Assembly (NCBI RefSeq): GCF_002224675.1
Contig: NZ_NMPZ01000006.1
Location: 62,001 to 126,000 of the forward strand
From: Segatella copri
GTDB lineage: Bacteria; Bacteroidota; Bacteroidia; Bacteroidales; Bacteroidaceae
Length of the DNA: 64,000 bases
Reading direction: 5' to 3'
Numbering within the stretch: the first letter of the stretch is position 1; every line of letters starts with the position of its first letter. This document shows, one piece after another, positions 15,054 through 24,184 of this stretch. The translations under genes and the position numbers were made by a program. The notes beneath the pieces were generated by a model, which was given only the letters and a program-made list of their open reading frames with translations, was not told the origin of the DNA and ran no database searches.

Positions 15054-17735
15054 ATGGAATTAGCAAGTAAATACGATCCACAAGCAGTGGAAAGTAAATG
15101 GTATCAGTACTGGCTCGACAACAAGCTTTTCAGCTCTAAGCCAGATGGTCGTGAACCTTATACGGTGGTTATCCCTCCACCAAACGTAACAGGTGTGCTC
15201 CACATGGGACACATGCTCAACAATACTATCCAGGATATTCTCGTTCGCCGTGCACGCATGGAGGGCAAGAACGCTTGCTGGGTACCAGGTACCGACCACG
15301 CCAGTATCGCTACCGAGGCTAAGGTGGTTAACCGCCTCGCACAGCAGGGTATCAAGAAGACTGACCTTACTCGCGATGAGTTCCTCAAGCACGCTTGGGA
15401 CTGGACTCACGAGCACGGCGGCATCATCCTCAAGCAGCTCCGCAAGCTCGGTGCCAGCTGCGACTGGGACCGCACAGCCTTCACCATGGACGAGACCCGC
15501 TCTCGTGCCGTAATCCACGTTTTCTGCGACCTCTACAAGAAGGGTCTCATCTATCGTGGCGTGCGCATGGTCAACTGGGACCCTAAGGCCCAGACTGCAC
15601 TCTCTGACGAGGAGGTTATCTACAAGGACGAGCACTCTAAGCTCTACCACTTGAAGTATTATGTAGTAGAGCAGGACTGCCAGCAGGTGGACGAGGAGAA
15701 CGTGATGCACAAGGATGAGAAGGGCTACTATGCAGTGGTAGCAACAACCCGTCCTGAAACCATCATGGGCGACTCTGCCATGTGTATCAACCCAGAGGAT
15801 AAGAAGAATACCTGGCTGAAGGGTAAGCACGTGATCGTGCCTCTCGTAAACCGCGAGATTCCTGTTATCGAGGATACATACGTAGATATCGAGTTCGGTA
15901 CCGGATGTCTGAAGGTAACTCCAGCTCACGATATCAACGACCACGCCCTCGGTTTGAAGCACGGTTTGGAAACCATCGACATCTTCAACGACAACGGTAC
16001 CATCAGCGAGGCAGCAGGTCTCTATGTAGGTATGGACCGCATGGACGTGCGCAAGCAGATTTCCATCGATCTTCAGAACGCCGGTCTGATGGAGAAGATT
16101 GAGGACTATAATAATAAGGTGGGCTTCTCTGAGCGTACCAATGTGCCTATCGAGCCAAAGCTCTCTACACAGTGGTTCCTCAAGATGCAGCACTTTGCCG
16201 ACATCGCCCTCCCTCCAGTAATGGACGACGACATCGAGTTCTATCCTAAGAAGTATAAGAACACCTATCGCCACTGGTTGGAGAACATCAAGGACTGGTG
16301 TATCAGCCGTCAGCTCTGGTGGGGTCACCGTATCCCAGCCTACTACTTCGACAATGCCGGCAAGAAGGATTTCGTGGTAGCTGAGACTGCTGAGGAGGCT
16401 CTGAAGCTCGCCCAGGAGAAGAACGCCAGCATCAAGGCTGAGGATCTTGAGCAGGAGAGCGACTGCCTCGACACCTGGTTCTCTTCATGGCTGTGGCCTA
16501 TCTCTCTGTTTGATGGCATCGAGAATCCAGACAACGAGGAGATCAACTACTACTACCCTACTTCCGACCTCGTAACAGGTCCGGATATCATCTTCTTCTG
16601 GGTAGCACGTATGATCATGGCTGGCTACGAGTATCGTGGCAAGATGCCATTCAAGCACGTATATTTCACAGGTATCGTCCGCGACAAGCTGGGCCGCAAG
16701 ATGAGCAAGAGTCTCGGTAACTCACCAGACCCATTGGATCTGATTGACAAGTTTGGTGCCGACGGTGTTCGTATGGGTATGATGCTCAGCGCTCCAGCCG
16801 GCAACGACATCCTCTTCGACGAGAGCCTCTGCGAGCAGGGACGTAACTTCAACAATAAGATCTGGAATGCCTTCCGCCTCGTGAAGGGTTGGGAGACTGC
16901 AGATATCGAGCAGCCTAAGAGTGCAGAAATCGCCGTGAAGTGGTTTGATGCCAAGCTCAAGGAGGTGAACGAGGAGATGCAGAAGCAGTTCAAGGACTAC
17001 CGTATCTCTGAGGCATTGATGACTGTATATAAGCTGTTCTGGGATGAGTTCTCATCTTGGTACCTGGAGATGGTGAAGCCAGCTTACGGCCAGCCTATCG
17101 ACCAGAAGAGCTACGATGCTACCCTCCGTTTCTTCGATGCCCTCCTGAAGATGTTGCATCCATTCATGCCATTCATCACCGAGGAGTTGTGGCAGCACAT
17201 CTACGACCGCAAGGATGGCGAGAGCATCATGCGCGAGAAGCTGGAGATTCCTGCACCTACAGCCGAGGAGCAGAAGTTGGCAGCCGACATTGAGGCAGTG
17301 AAGCAGATTATCGCCGGTGTTCGTACCGTTCGCAACCAGAAGAACATTGCCCAGAAGGAGCAGTTGTCTCTCCAGGTAGTAGGCAAGAACGATTTCGAGG
17401 CTTACAACGACGTAACTCTGAAGATGGCAAACCTCGACAAGATTGAGGTCATCGCTGAGAAGAGTGCCGATGCATCCAGCTTCATGGTAGGCACCGACGA
17501 GTTTGCCGTACCATTGGGCGACCTCATCGACGTGGCAGCCGAGATCGAGAAGGCAGAGGCTCAGCTCAAGCACCTGGAGGGCTTCCTGATTGGTGTACGC
17601 AAGAAGCTCAGCAATGAAAACTTCGTAGCTCACGCTCCTGAGAAGGTAGTAGCCCTGGAGCGCAAGAAGGAGAGCGACTCTGTAGAGAAGATTGCTGCCC
17701 TCAAGGCAACCATCGAGGAGCTCAAGAAGAAGTAA
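15054..17735 (+). CDS. valS: Valine--tRNA ligase
   Basis: Class I synthetase, 893 aa. The HIGH-type motif VLHMGHML is near residue 48. The CP1 editing domain follows ([26 protein letters not shown]). KMSKS is intact in [16 protein letters not shown] near residue 548. An anticodon-binding domain (about 620-780) and the C-terminal coiled coil typical of ValRS ([19 protein letters not shown] to the end) complete it. No T-box or other leader is evident. Confidence 0.97.
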   Translation: MELASKYDPQAVESKWYQYWLDNKLFSSKPDGREPYTVVIPPPNVTGVLHMGHMLNNTIQDILVRRARMEGKNACWVPGTDHASIATEAKVVNRLAQQGIKKTDLTRDEFLKHAWDWTHEHGGIILKQLRKLGASCDWDRTAFTMDETRSRAVIHVFCDLYKKGLIYRGVRMVNWDPKAQTALSDEEVIYKDEHSKLYHLKYYVVEQDCQQVDEENVMHKDEKGYYAVVATTRPETIMGDSAMCINPEDKKNTWLKGKHVIVPLVNREIPVIEDTYVDIEFGTGCLKVTPAHDINDHALGLKHGLETIDIFNDNGTISEAAGLYVGMDRMDVRKQISIDLQNAGLMEKIEDYNNKVGFSERTNVPIEPKLSTQWFLKMQHFADIALPPVMDDDIEFYPKKYKNTYRHWLENIKDWCISRQLWWGHRIPAYYFDNAGKKDFVVAETAEEALKLAQEKNASIKAEDLEQESDCLDTWFSSWLWPISLFDGIENPDNEEINYYYPTSDLVTGPDIIFFWVARMIMAGYEYRGKMPFKHVYFTGIVRDKLGRKMSKSLGNSPDPLDLIDKFGADGVRMGMMLSAPAGNDILFDESLCEQGRNFNNKIWNAFRLVKGWETADIEQPKSAEIAVKWFDAKLKEVNEEMQKQFKDYRISEALMTVYKLFWDEFSSWYLEMVKPAYGQPIDQKSYDATLRFFDALLKMLHPFMPFITEELWQHIYDRKDGESIMREKLEIPAPTAEEQKLAADIEAVKQIIAGVRTVRNQKNIAQKEQLSLQVVGKNDFEAYNDVTLKMANLDKIEVIAEKSADASSFMVGTDEFAVPLGDLIDVAAEIEKAEAQLKHLEGFLIGVRKKLSNENFVAHAPEKVVALERKKESDSVEKIAALKATIEELKKK

Positions 17736-17753
17736 CAGATTCTTTTTATATAT

Positions 17754-17846
17754 GTTGAATGTTGAGTGTAGAATGATGAATGTGGAATCAGACGGATGAA
17801 TTCGTCAGCCATTCTGCAACTCAGCATTCAGCATTCAACATTCAAC
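17754..17846. repeat. Inverted-repeat element between valS and the C11 peptidase
   Basis: Perfect 12-base arms GTTGAATGTTGA / TCAACATTCAAC bound 93 bases with further internal pairing (GAATG/CATTC, GACG/CGTC). A related single arm, ATGTTGAATGTAGAATGAT, lies at 39252-39270. It may act as the valS terminator, since T-runs flank it. Confidence 0.6.
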
Positions 17847-17855
17847 TTTTTTATT

Positions 17856-19130
17856 ATGATCAAGAAGCTTTTCACCTTATTTATATGTATGTTTTCGTTC
17901 GCCATGACTTTCACCAGTTGTAGCGACGAGGCTTTTGATGTGGATAGCGTCAACAAGCAGACCATCCTGGTATATTATCCATGGACAGGCAGTACCACCA
18001 GTTCGGGTTTGAAGGAATTCCTTGCAAACAACATCGACAGCATCTGCCAGGGTATCGTAGCCAAGAAAGGACTCAGTGACTCACGTGTGATGGTATTTTT
18101 CAGCGAGAAATACAACAAGAGCACACTCTACGATCTGCAGTACGATGCCGCCAGCAGGAAGGTGAACCGTGTGCACGTAAAGACCTACGAGGACAACAGC
18201 TATTGCACGGCAGAGGGATTCGCCAACCTTCTCAATGAGGTGAAGCAAAATGCCGAGGCACTCAACTATGCCCTCATCATCGGAGTACATGGTTCCGGAT
18301 GGACCTATGCAGAAGATTGGGTGAATTATCCGAACTATGCCCGTCCTGGCTTCGGAAGCACAGCCACAGCCGGCAAGCCATCCAGTACATTCAGTGGCAT
18401 ACAGTTTGGCAGCGACCCAGACCATCCAGTCACCCGCTTCTTCGGAAGTGTAAATTCCAAGAGTTATGCCATGGACATCCCAACCCTGGCAGAAGGAATC
18501 AGACAGAGCGGAATGAAGATGCAATACATTCTCTTCGATGCCTGCTATATGGGAAATGTGGAGACTGCCTACGAACTGAAGGATGTCACCAACTATCTCA
18601 TCAGTTCGAGCAGCGAGGTGATGGGTATGGGCATTCCATACCGAAGCATCTGGAGCATGCTCAATTCCGCAACGCCCAACTATTCCGGCATCGTGAACGG
18701 TATTGTCAACTTCTACAAATCCAGCGACGTACCTTATTGCAACATGGCAGCCATCAACTGTCGCGAGATGGATAACCTGGCTAGCGTAATGAAGGAAATC
18801 AACAGCAAATATACGCTCGATTCCTCCATTCCTCTAGAAACAATCCAACCTCTCGACGGCTTCACTCCCAACCTGTTTTATGACATGTCGGTATATGTAG
18901 ATAGTCTCAAGCCAAGCGGTTACCTGAAAGACCAGTTTGCCGCCCAGATAAAGAAAACCATCAAGGAGGCAGCTCATACCGATGAGGCAATTACCATGCT
19001 GAAGGACTCGTATAGAGGAACCATCTTCCAGGTGAAAAGCTATTGCGGTCTTTCCATCTCCGACCCGAGCCAGCACAGTGTAGCCCTCAAGGGAAGAGAG
19101 AAGACAGGATGGTGGAAGGCAACCCACTAA
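17856..19130 (+). CDS. Clostripain-related (C11) cysteine peptidase, lipoprotein
   Basis: 424 aa from the ATG at 17856; the in-frame ATG at 17796 lies inside the hairpin element. A lipoprotein signal (MIKKLFTLFICMFSFAMTF, Cys22 in TSC) places it at the cell envelope. The C11 catalytic pair is recognisable: His in YALIIGVHGSGW and Cys in YILFDACYMGNVE. C11 enzymes cleave after basic residues and often self-process. The C-terminus ends normally (KTGWWKATH). No operon partner is evident. Confidence 0.85.
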   Translation: MIKKLFTLFICMFSFAMTFTSCSDEAFDVDSVNKQTILVYYPWTGSTTSSGLKEFLANNIDSICQGIVAKKGLSDSRVMVFFSEKYNKSTLYDLQYDAASRKVNRVHVKTYEDNSYCTAEGFANLLNEVKQNAEALNYALIIGVHGSGWTYAEDWVNYPNYARPGFGSTATAGKPSSTFSGIQFGSDPDHPVTRFFGSVNSKSYAMDIPTLAEGIRQSGMKMQYILFDACYMGNVETAYELKDVTNYLISSSSEVMGMGIPYRSIWSMLNSATPNYSGIVNGIVNFYKSSDVPYCNMAAINCREMDNLASVMKEINSKYTLDSSIPLETIQPLDGFTPNLFYDMSVYVDSLKPSGYLKDQFAAQIKKTIKEAAHTDEAITMLKDSYRGTIFQVKSYCGLSISDPSQHSVALKGREKTGWWKATH

Positions 19131-19142
19131 TACCTGAAGCAG

Positions 19143-19440
19143 CACGCCCTGAAAGGGCAAAAGCTCCTAGCCCAGGGCAACGTCCTGGGAATTATGGACG
19201 CAAGCGTGCCGCCCTGAAAGGGCAAAAGCTCCTAGCCCAGGGCATCGCCCTGGGTATAATAGCAGTTTACAAGACGCCCTGTAAGGGCAAAAGCTTTCAA
19301 ATACCTGGCAATATACAAAGCTTTTGCCCTTACAGGGCGACAGGTTTGCGTCCATAAATACCCAGGGCGATGCCCTGGGCTAGGAGCTTCTGCCCTTTCA
19401 GGGCGTGTGGGGCTTACTTGCAAAGAAAGATTGAGTACTC
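19143..19440. repeat. Composite palindromic element B, copy 1 (left end truncated, internally duplicated)
   Basis: Built from modules GCCCTGAAAGGGC, AGCTCCTAGCCCAGGGC, GCCCTGGG and AAGCTTTTGCCCTTACAGGG in mirrored order, so the two halves can fold into one long hairpin. The first module pair occurs twice (19143, 19208). The right end matches the GTGTGGGGC...ACTTGC end of the copies at 25174 and 36878. An apparent ORF across it is repeat sequence, not a gene. Confidence 0.8.
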
Positions 19441-19485
19441 ATAAAGAGGAACTTACTTGCAAAGAAAGGTTAAGTACTAATAAAG
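19413..19485 (+). repeat. Tandem duplication of about 39 bases at the right edge of element B copy 1
   Basis: CTTACTTGCAAAGAAAG starts at 19413 and again at 19452, each followed by (A/G)TTGAGTACT- or TTAAGTACT-like sequence and ATAAAG/TAAAG. Confidence 0.75.
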
Positions 19486-19520
19486 TTGAATGTTAACATT
19501 TAAAAATTAAAAGGACAAAG

Positions 19521-20510
19521 ATGGAATTTTTTATAATCGATCGTAATGGACAGCAGGCAGGTCCTTTCAGTTTCGACCAACTCGTACAGAAGGGCATCAG
19601 TCCCGAAACACTGGTATGGAAGCAGGGTATGGCAGATTGGACTCCAGCCTGGAAGGTAGAGGATCTGAGAGCTGTATTGGAAGCAATAGAAGCCAACCAG
19701 AGCAACCAGAATGCCCAAAAGCAAGAAGGAGTTCAGCAAGGTTTCCCGCAAGGAGCCAACCAGCAGCAGGATTATCAGAAAGCCCAGCAGGAAGCCTATC
19801 AGCAGGGATTCCAGCAGGGAGCAGCAATGAATTCGAATTTCCAGCAGCAGCCTAAGAAGAACAAGAAGAAGAGCCATTTCGCGATGAAGATGGTGATAGG
19901 TCTCATTATTTTCATCCTTGCCATATTTGCCATAACCAATCCGAGCGCAGATGCTCATAAGGAGAAGGTTCGCACGGAGGCAAGCAAGGCAGTAGAAAAG
20001 GCGGTAGGATCTACCGACAACAATTTCTTCTCGCAGGCACTCCGCTCTGTAGCCAAGATGATGGCTGGCAGCATGATGGACGAAGCGATGAACCAGCTTT
20101 TCGAATACCACAACTATATCGTTTGCTCTACGGGTTCTGTAGAGTTCAACGGCAAGCCGCATACCGTGAGTTTCGGTATTCTCGGCAACGTCTATACGAT
20201 GAATGCCGACGATATGGTGAAAGCACTGGAATCAGCCGATAATCTCCATATCGAGGAGTCGGAATCAAATGTATCCTCTGATACTCCTAATATGGATAGC
20301 TCAGATTCAGAAGACCAGGCTGACAGCGATGAAGGCAGCTTCAGCACAAAAATGCAGAAGAAACTGGAAGAGAAAGCCAATCAGACTTTCGATAAGGCGG
20401 CAGATAAAGTGAGCAAGAAGGTAGAAGAGAAAATCAACCAGAAGCTCGAAGAGACCACCGATTCTTCCAGCATCGAAAAGATAATCGATAAGATCCTGGA
20501 GCTATTTTAA
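19521..20510 (+). CDS. GYF_2 (DUF4339) domain membrane protein
   Basis: 329 aa. Residues 1-55 are a GYF-like domain (FIIDRNGQQAGPFSFDQL, VWKQGMADWTPAWKV), usually a protein-interaction module. A Gln/Ala-rich linker (60-110) follows, with direct repeats of QQGFQQGA type. One membrane helix comes next (MKMVIGLIIFILAIFAI, about 122-138), then a DUF4359-like stretch (NPSADAHKEKVRTEASKAVE) and an acidic, helix-prone tail of KVxxKxNQ repeats. It is likely anchored in the inner membrane. Function is unknown. Confidence 0.7.
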   Translation: MEFFIIDRNGQQAGPFSFDQLVQKGISPETLVWKQGMADWTPAWKVEDLRAVLEAIEANQSNQNAQKQEGVQQGFPQGANQQQDYQKAQQEAYQQGFQQGAAMNSNFQQQPKKNKKKSHFAMKMVIGLIIFILAIFAITNPSADAHKEKVRTEASKAVEKAVGSTDNNFFSQALRSVAKMMAGSMMDEAMNQLFEYHNYIVCSTGSVEFNGKPHTVSFGILGNVYTMNADDMVKALESADNLHIEESESNVSSDTPNMDSSDSEDQADSDEGSFSTKMQKKLEEKANQTFDKAADKVSKKVEEKINQKLEETTDSSSIEKIIDKILELF

Positions 20511-20523
20511 CGGCATATAAAAC

Positions 20524-20574
20524 AAATCTCCCTATAAGCAGGCGACATACGTCAGGCTTATAGGGAGATTTTTT
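20524..20574. terminator. Bidirectional terminator, ATCTCCCTATAAGC family copy 1
   Basis: AATCTCCCTATAAGC / GCTTATAGGGAGATT arms followed by TTTTTT, between the convergent GYF_2 and DUF5675 genes. The same arm sequence recurs at 54.7 and 55.8 kb. Confidence 0.8.
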
Positions 20575-20607
20575 GGTTAAAATAGCCTATAAATAGCAGC
20601 ACAGATA

Positions 20608-21024
20608 TCAGGCTACTTCCAGAAAATCGGGAGAGCGGGATATCTTGACCACCACTGCGTGATGGCGCACAAACTGCATGCGAATGCGGGCAATGAGAAG
20701 ATCATAGCACGCCTCGCTATGAATGAGGAAACCCAGATGGAGACACTCTCCTACGATGATGCAGTGGTTGCGCCAACCGTGAATGCCATTACCCCTGGAG
20801 AAGGACACACGGGAATCAACATGGGAGTCAACCCCAGAATCAACATCTGACAGTCTTATATAATAAGGTAATGCCAGCTTGCTGTTGCGCTGCAGGGCAT
20901 ATTCGCCTTCCGGCAGACAATGCACATCCTCCTCCAACGTATCACAAACATGCTGACCATCAATCAGCAATCTACCACTTACGGCATGATGATAACTGCC
21001 AAAACGTTCTATAGCTATTTCCAT
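20608..21024 (-). CDS. DUF5675 family protein
   Basis: 138 aa. Family features visible are the N-terminal strand ERFGSYHHAVSGRLLIDGQHVCDTLEED, PEGEYAL, GIHGWRNHCIIVGE and a C-terminal strand region. DUF5675 proteins are small beta-rich proteins of unknown role, often found near phage-type amidases and HU-like genes in Bacteroidales. Here it lies downstream of such an amidase with DUF4248 between them, separated by repeat D copy 1. The region between residues 58 and 72 has a DVDSGVDSHVDSRV-type short repeat. Confidence 0.75.
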   Translation of the reverse strand: MEIAIERFGSYHHAVSGRLLIDGQHVCDTLEEDVHCLPEGEYALQRNSKLALPYYIRLSDVDSGVDSHVDSRVSFSRGNGIHGWRNHCIIVGECLHLGFLIHSEACYDLLIARIRMQFVRHHAVVVKISRSPDFLEVA

Positions 21025-21085
21025 AAACTTTTGATTTTTCCAAACTATTATTTTTTAACCTTAAACCCATCCCCATCTTCTCTCC

Positions 21086-21287
21086 ATATCCGTGTAAATA
21101 ATATTCAAGGAGGAGAGAAACAGGCAAAAACGCCCGAAAAATGGGGAAAAAAGAGATTGAGAATTTTCCCTTAAGGGTTTTTATTTTTTTCCTTAAGGGA
21201 AAATATATTTTTCCTTAAGGGAAACGACAGCTTCTCTTAAGAGATTTTTCTGCCACGTTTAACTTGTAAAGTTATTTACCACTACCA
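21086..21287. repeat. Duplicated intergenic sequence D, copy 1
   Basis: About 200 bases nearly identical and in the same orientation to 55455-55658. Both contain ATTCAAGGA, GAGATTGAGAATTTTCCC, three TTCCTTAAGGGAAA-type palindromes and AACTTGTAAAGTTATTTA. It begins just after the DUF4248 stop. Confidence 0.85.
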
Positions 21288-21290
21288 ATG

Positions 21291-21545
21291 CTATACTCCC
21301 ACTCCATCCGGCTCTCCGAGATAGTAAAAGATATAATCTACCATCTTGGGCGTGAAACTATGCAGCGAAGGTTTATACCCCAATTCCTGCAGTTTGACAT
21401 AGAGCGGAGTGCAGCGCTTCACCCAATCCATAAACTCATCTCTCGCAGCATGCCCCTTGGAACGGCTGTGAGGACAGTAGAGGTGAGCAAGCTCCTGCTT
21501 GCTCATCACTCTACGTTCTACAAAATGTTGCTTGGTAACATTCAT
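21291..21545 (-). CDS. DUF4248 family protein
   Basis: 84 aa. It matches the family pattern: FVERRVMSKQELAHLYCP at the N-terminus, an alanine/arginine region and the C-terminal GYKPSLHSFTPKMVDYIFYY with LGEP near the end. It looks like a small DNA-binding-type fold (KQELA...LGEP), but no function is known. In Bacteroidales it typically accompanies the HU-like/smalltalk/amidase set. The amidase gene lies 83 bases upstream. Confidence 0.8.
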   Translation of the reverse strand: MNVTKQHFVERRVMSKQELAHLYCPHSRSKGHAARDEFMDWVKRCTPLYVKLQELGYKPSLHSFTPKMVDYIFYYLGEPDGVGV

Positions 21546-21628
21546 CTAGTTTTAATTTTTAGTTAGTAATCTTATCTTCTACAAAGTTACAAAAAAATCG
21601 GATAGGGTGTTTCATCTGATTACAAAAT

Positions 21629-22069
21629 TTAATATTTACAATTCAGATGTAACAAGGGCTGGAGCGTGGTGGCATCAAAGCAGGGACACGCCTTCTGCAC
21701 TCCAGGCAGGTCACGATGCCCCAGAATGGTGCGGATGCCGGGAAACTGTATCTTCAGCTGAACGATCAGCTTCTTCATCGCCTTCTTCTGCTCCCCGGTA
21801 CGGGTATCCGCCACATAGCCGTTCTCATCCAATCCGCCCTCATAGCAGATTCCGATGGAATGTGCATTCCAGCCACGGGCATGGGCACCCATGCGCTCCA
21901 GCGGACGGGTGGCATGTACCTTGCCGTCACGGCTGATGAAGAAATGATAACCGATGTAACGCCAGTGGTTCACCTCCACGTGATCGTGGTAAAGCTGATG
22001 CACGGTGTAAGGGTGGTTGCAGCGGGTTGCGCTGCAGTGTACCACAATCATTGTAATTTCTCTAGTCAT
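21629..22069 (-). CDS. N-acetylmuramoyl-L-alanine amidase (T7-lysozyme type)
   Basis: 146 aa, one complete Amidase_2 domain. Zinc ligands are His in IVVHCSAT (residue 11), His in ILGHRDLPG and Cys in ACPCFD. The fold-typical HWRYIGYHFFISRDG and GAHARGWNAHSIGICYEGG are present. It cleaves the amide bond between MurNAc and L-Ala. There is no signal peptide, as in phage endolysins. It heads a minus-strand set with DUF4248 and DUF5675. Confidence 0.92.
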   Translation of the reverse strand: MTREITMIVVHCSATRCNHPYTVHQLYHDHVEVNHWRYIGYHFFISRDGKVHATRPLERMGAHARGWNAHSIGICYEGGLDENGYVADTRTGEQKKAMKKLIVQLKIQFPGIRTILGHRDLPGVQKACPCFDATTLQPLLHLNCKY

Positions 22070-22193
22070 AAGCTGATGTTTTTAATGTTTCAACACTGCA
22101 AAGATAAGACATTCTCCTAACTCCAACTGGCGATAGCCGTCGATTTCCGGCGAAATTCCGCCTACACCGGAATGTTTTATATTTAGTTAACTA

Positions 22194-22365
22194 GTTACCT
22201 CTCGTGGAAGAAATGTCTAGATAGTTACTTCTCGTAGGCAAACTTACCAAAGGGTTACATCTCATCAGAGAAAACCGTTACATCTCGCTGGATAACGCCT
22301 TCTGCCAGTTACCTCCCATGGTAACAGTATTTTCTATTCATCTGTCTATCTGATAGTTACACATC
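22194..22365 (+). repeat. Iteron-like direct repeats GTTAC[CTA]TCTC[GA]T
   Basis: Six direct copies beginning GTTAC at 22194, 22224, 22254, 22277, 22308 and 22356. The first three are spaced exactly 30 bases. The last two are degenerate (GTTACCTCCCAT, GTTACACATC). They lie ~500 bases upstream of a Rep gene in an otherwise gene-free 790-base region, the usual place for initiator-binding iterons. Confidence 0.65.
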
Positions 22366-22504
22366 AAAATAGCGCCACAAGAAATATGATAATATGATAT
22401 ATAAGAAATAAACAAGAAAAATGGTCATGATGGGTTCTCAAAGTTTTTTTTCTCTTTTTTCTAAAAAAACTTGTAAAATACTTGTTAGTTTCAGAAAATT
22501 TATA

Positions 22505-22512
22505 TATCTTTG
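22505..22512 (+). promoter_or_regulatory. -7 promoter element of the rep gene
   Basis: TATCTTTG followed by CAGCGC. It predicts an unusually long (~340 base) leader before the Rep ATG at 22862. Confidence 0.65.
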
Positions 22513-22552
22513 CAGCGCTCTTTCAGTAGAAATACCGGAGGAGCAGACATAC

Positions 22553-22574
22553 GGCATCCTGTTGGCAGGATGCC
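22553..22574 (+). promoter_or_regulatory. Perfect stem-loop early in the rep leader
   Basis: GGCATCCTG-TTGG-CAGGATGCC: nine paired bases with a four-base loop about 35 bases into the predicted transcript. There is no T-run, so it is not a terminator. Leader control of rep expression, as in many plasmids, is possible. Confidence 0.5.
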
Positions 22575-22705
22575 CAAGCATGATAAATGCTGAGTTTACA
22601 TCTCAAAATCCCTTGTAAGGTGTGGAGCTAAATCCTTGCATGGGGTACTCAATTGTAAATTCAGGCTAGATTTTCGTGCGCATTCTCTATGAACAATTCA
22701 TACGG

Positions 22706-22806
22706 GGGTGCGACATGGGAAAATTCTGGTCTGATGTGAAAATTGAGTTAAGGACCAGAAAAAAAGCTCCAAAATATTTTTGGTCCATTTGAGATTTCGC
22801 ATCCCC
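22706..22806 (+). promoter_or_regulatory. Long-range inverted repeat just upstream of rep
   Basis: GGGGGTGCGA (22706-22716) pairs with TCGCATCCCCC (22796-22806). Inside, TCTGGTC pairs with GACCAGA. The pairing spans about 100 bases immediately before the Rep start and could be an mRNA structure or an origin element. Confidence 0.5.
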
Positions 22807-22861
22807 CAGATTTGTTTTCATTGCCACCCCCATTTTATAGACTTTTATAAAACAACGAGCA

Positions 22862-23920
22862 ATGAACAAGATCCTAACTTTCAACGTAGCCGAAGCCACA
22901 GAGCTTGGCACTCATTGCGCCCTGCATCACAGCTACAGCCCGCAAGAACAGAAGTACATCTTCAGACTTGACGTGTACAATCAGAAACAGATCAAAATGG
23001 CTATCAGCCAGAACGCACACCATGGGCAACTGGACCTCAACGGTTTCGAGCACCTCGAAAATATGTTACGTTTCGAAGTACCCTACAGAGCTTTGGAAGC
23101 TACCAAATCACATTACAACAACCTGGAGACTGCCCTTATCGACATAGGCAAAAAGCCGGTCTGTATCCCTTACACCGTCGCAGAATCTGGTAATCCTGGA
23201 ACATACCACTTGTGCTACAAGCAGTTCGACTACCTCTACCACTTCGTTGACTACACCAAGAAAGGTCAGGAGAAGAGAGCCATCCTGGAGATGCCGATTC
23301 CCGTGGCTCAGTACTACTTCGCCCTGGACCTGGGCTACTTCAAGGTTTCGCCGCAGCTTTACGAGTCATTCCATCACCAGTCTTCCCGCTGCCTTTATCT
23401 CCTGACAGAGAGCCGACTGAAGAAGGGCTACACCAAGTTTACGCCTCCCGAGATCCTTGCGCTCCTCACCAGCCACACCCAATATCGCGGCACGGGGAAT
23501 CTGGAATATACCCAGCTTTCTACTGCCGAAGAAGAGATCAGAAATGCCTACAAGCTGAACCGTCTCGACTATATCGTGATACACACGCTAGAGACTACCC
23601 GTAACCAGGTAGTAGGCAAATACGGCTGCTTGGTAATCTTCGGCCTCAAGTACCGCAACGATGACCCAGATATGCTGAGCGATGAAGACAGAACAAAGCT
23701 GACAATGAAGAAACTAAACTTTAGAAAGCTACTCACCTCTTCCTACTGGAACGTGAGCCACAAGGTGGCAGAGGAGTTGAGCGATCGCCTCACCCTGTCA
23801 GACCTGGATGCCGTGAACCAGTGCTTTCTGGCAGCCTATGCGGCGAAGAGAAAGCACGAGATCAAGAATCCCGCAGGGTATATCGTGTCCAGCCTGGATA
23901 AGGTTCTGAGGAAGAAATAA
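22862..23920 (+). CDS. Plasmid-type replication initiation protein (RepB/Rep_3-like)
   Basis: 352 aa, the usual size for winged-helix initiators. Recognisable parts are a first winged-helix region with SRCLYLLTESRLKKGYTKFT after residue 170, a second basic domain with KLNFRKLLTSSYWNVSHKVA, and a C-terminal tail YAAKRKHEIKNPAGYIVSSL as in plasmid Rep proteins. By homology it would bind iterons and open an origin. It sits in the chromosome behind iteron-like repeats and a long structured leader, with no partition or mobilisation gene visible. An integrated or domesticated replicon remnant is the likely reading. The reading frame is intact. Confidence 0.72.
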   Translation: MNKILTFNVAEATELGTHCALHHSYSPQEQKYIFRLDVYNQKQIKMAISQNAHHGQLDLNGFEHLENMLRFEVPYRALEATKSHYNNLETALIDIGKKPVCIPYTVAESGNPGTYHLCYKQFDYLYHFVDYTKKGQEKRAILEMPIPVAQYYFALDLGYFKVSPQLYESFHHQSSRCLYLLTESRLKKGYTKFTPPEILALLTSHTQYRGTGNLEYTQLSTAEEEIRNAYKLNRLDYIVIHTLETTRNQVVGKYGCLVIFGLKYRNDDPDMLSDEDRTKLTMKKLNFRKLLTSSYWNVSHKVAEELSDRLTLSDLDAVNQCFLAAYAAKRKHEIKNPAGYIVSSLDKVLRKK

Positions 23921-23931
23921 CAGAAATTCCC

Positions 23932-24007
23932 CAGGCGTTCCGACGGATATGTTATCCGTCGTAAAAAAAGGTTCGACCTATTAAACCGGGGGATTTGTAA
24001 TCCCCCA
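23932..24007. repeat. Palindromic element C, copy 1 (left half only)
   Basis: Contains CGACGGATATGTTATCCGTCG, GGTTCGACCTATTAAACC and GGGGGATTTGTAATCCCCC, the left half of the element seen complete at 25883. It lies directly upstream of the first Rpn gene. Confidence 0.8.
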
Positions 24008-24016
24008 AAGCCTTGA

Positions 24017-24076
24017 ATCTGTGTAAATCTGTGGGATTTATTCTTTGTCCCACAGATTTCACAGATTTACACAGAT
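24017..24076. repeat. Long inverted repeat, ACAGATTT type
   Basis: ATCTGTGTAAATCTGTGGGA (24017-24036) pairs with TCCCACAGATTT...TTTACACAGAT (24048-24076). A single degenerate arm of the same type (ACAGATTTCACAGAT-AACACAGAT) lies at about 30451-30474. Confidence 0.75.
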
Positions 24077-24132
24077 CTCTACCTTAAAATTATGGGATCC
24101 TAACTTTTTCTGAAACTTTTCACAGAATTCTC

Positions 24133-24163
24133 TTGCAGGTTTGAAAATAAAGTCGTAACTTTG
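24133..24163 (+). promoter_or_regulatory. Promoter of the first Rpn gene
   Basis: TTG at 24133-24135, 20 bases, TAACTTTG at 24156-24163. It overlaps the first possible start codon (TTG at 24161), so translation must begin further down, at 24185 or 24191. Confidence 0.7.
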
Positions 24164-24184
24164 CGCTATATAATTTTAAAACGG

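Noticed and set aside
15060-16328. 422-codon minus-strand open frame opposite valS
   Set aside because: It is the shadow of valS; codon bias of the synthetase keeps the opposite frame open.
19043-19357. 104-codon open frame with Arg/Pro/Ala-rich translation at element B copy 1
   Set aside because: It lies mostly in the repeat element and overlaps the end of the C11 peptidase gene in another frame.
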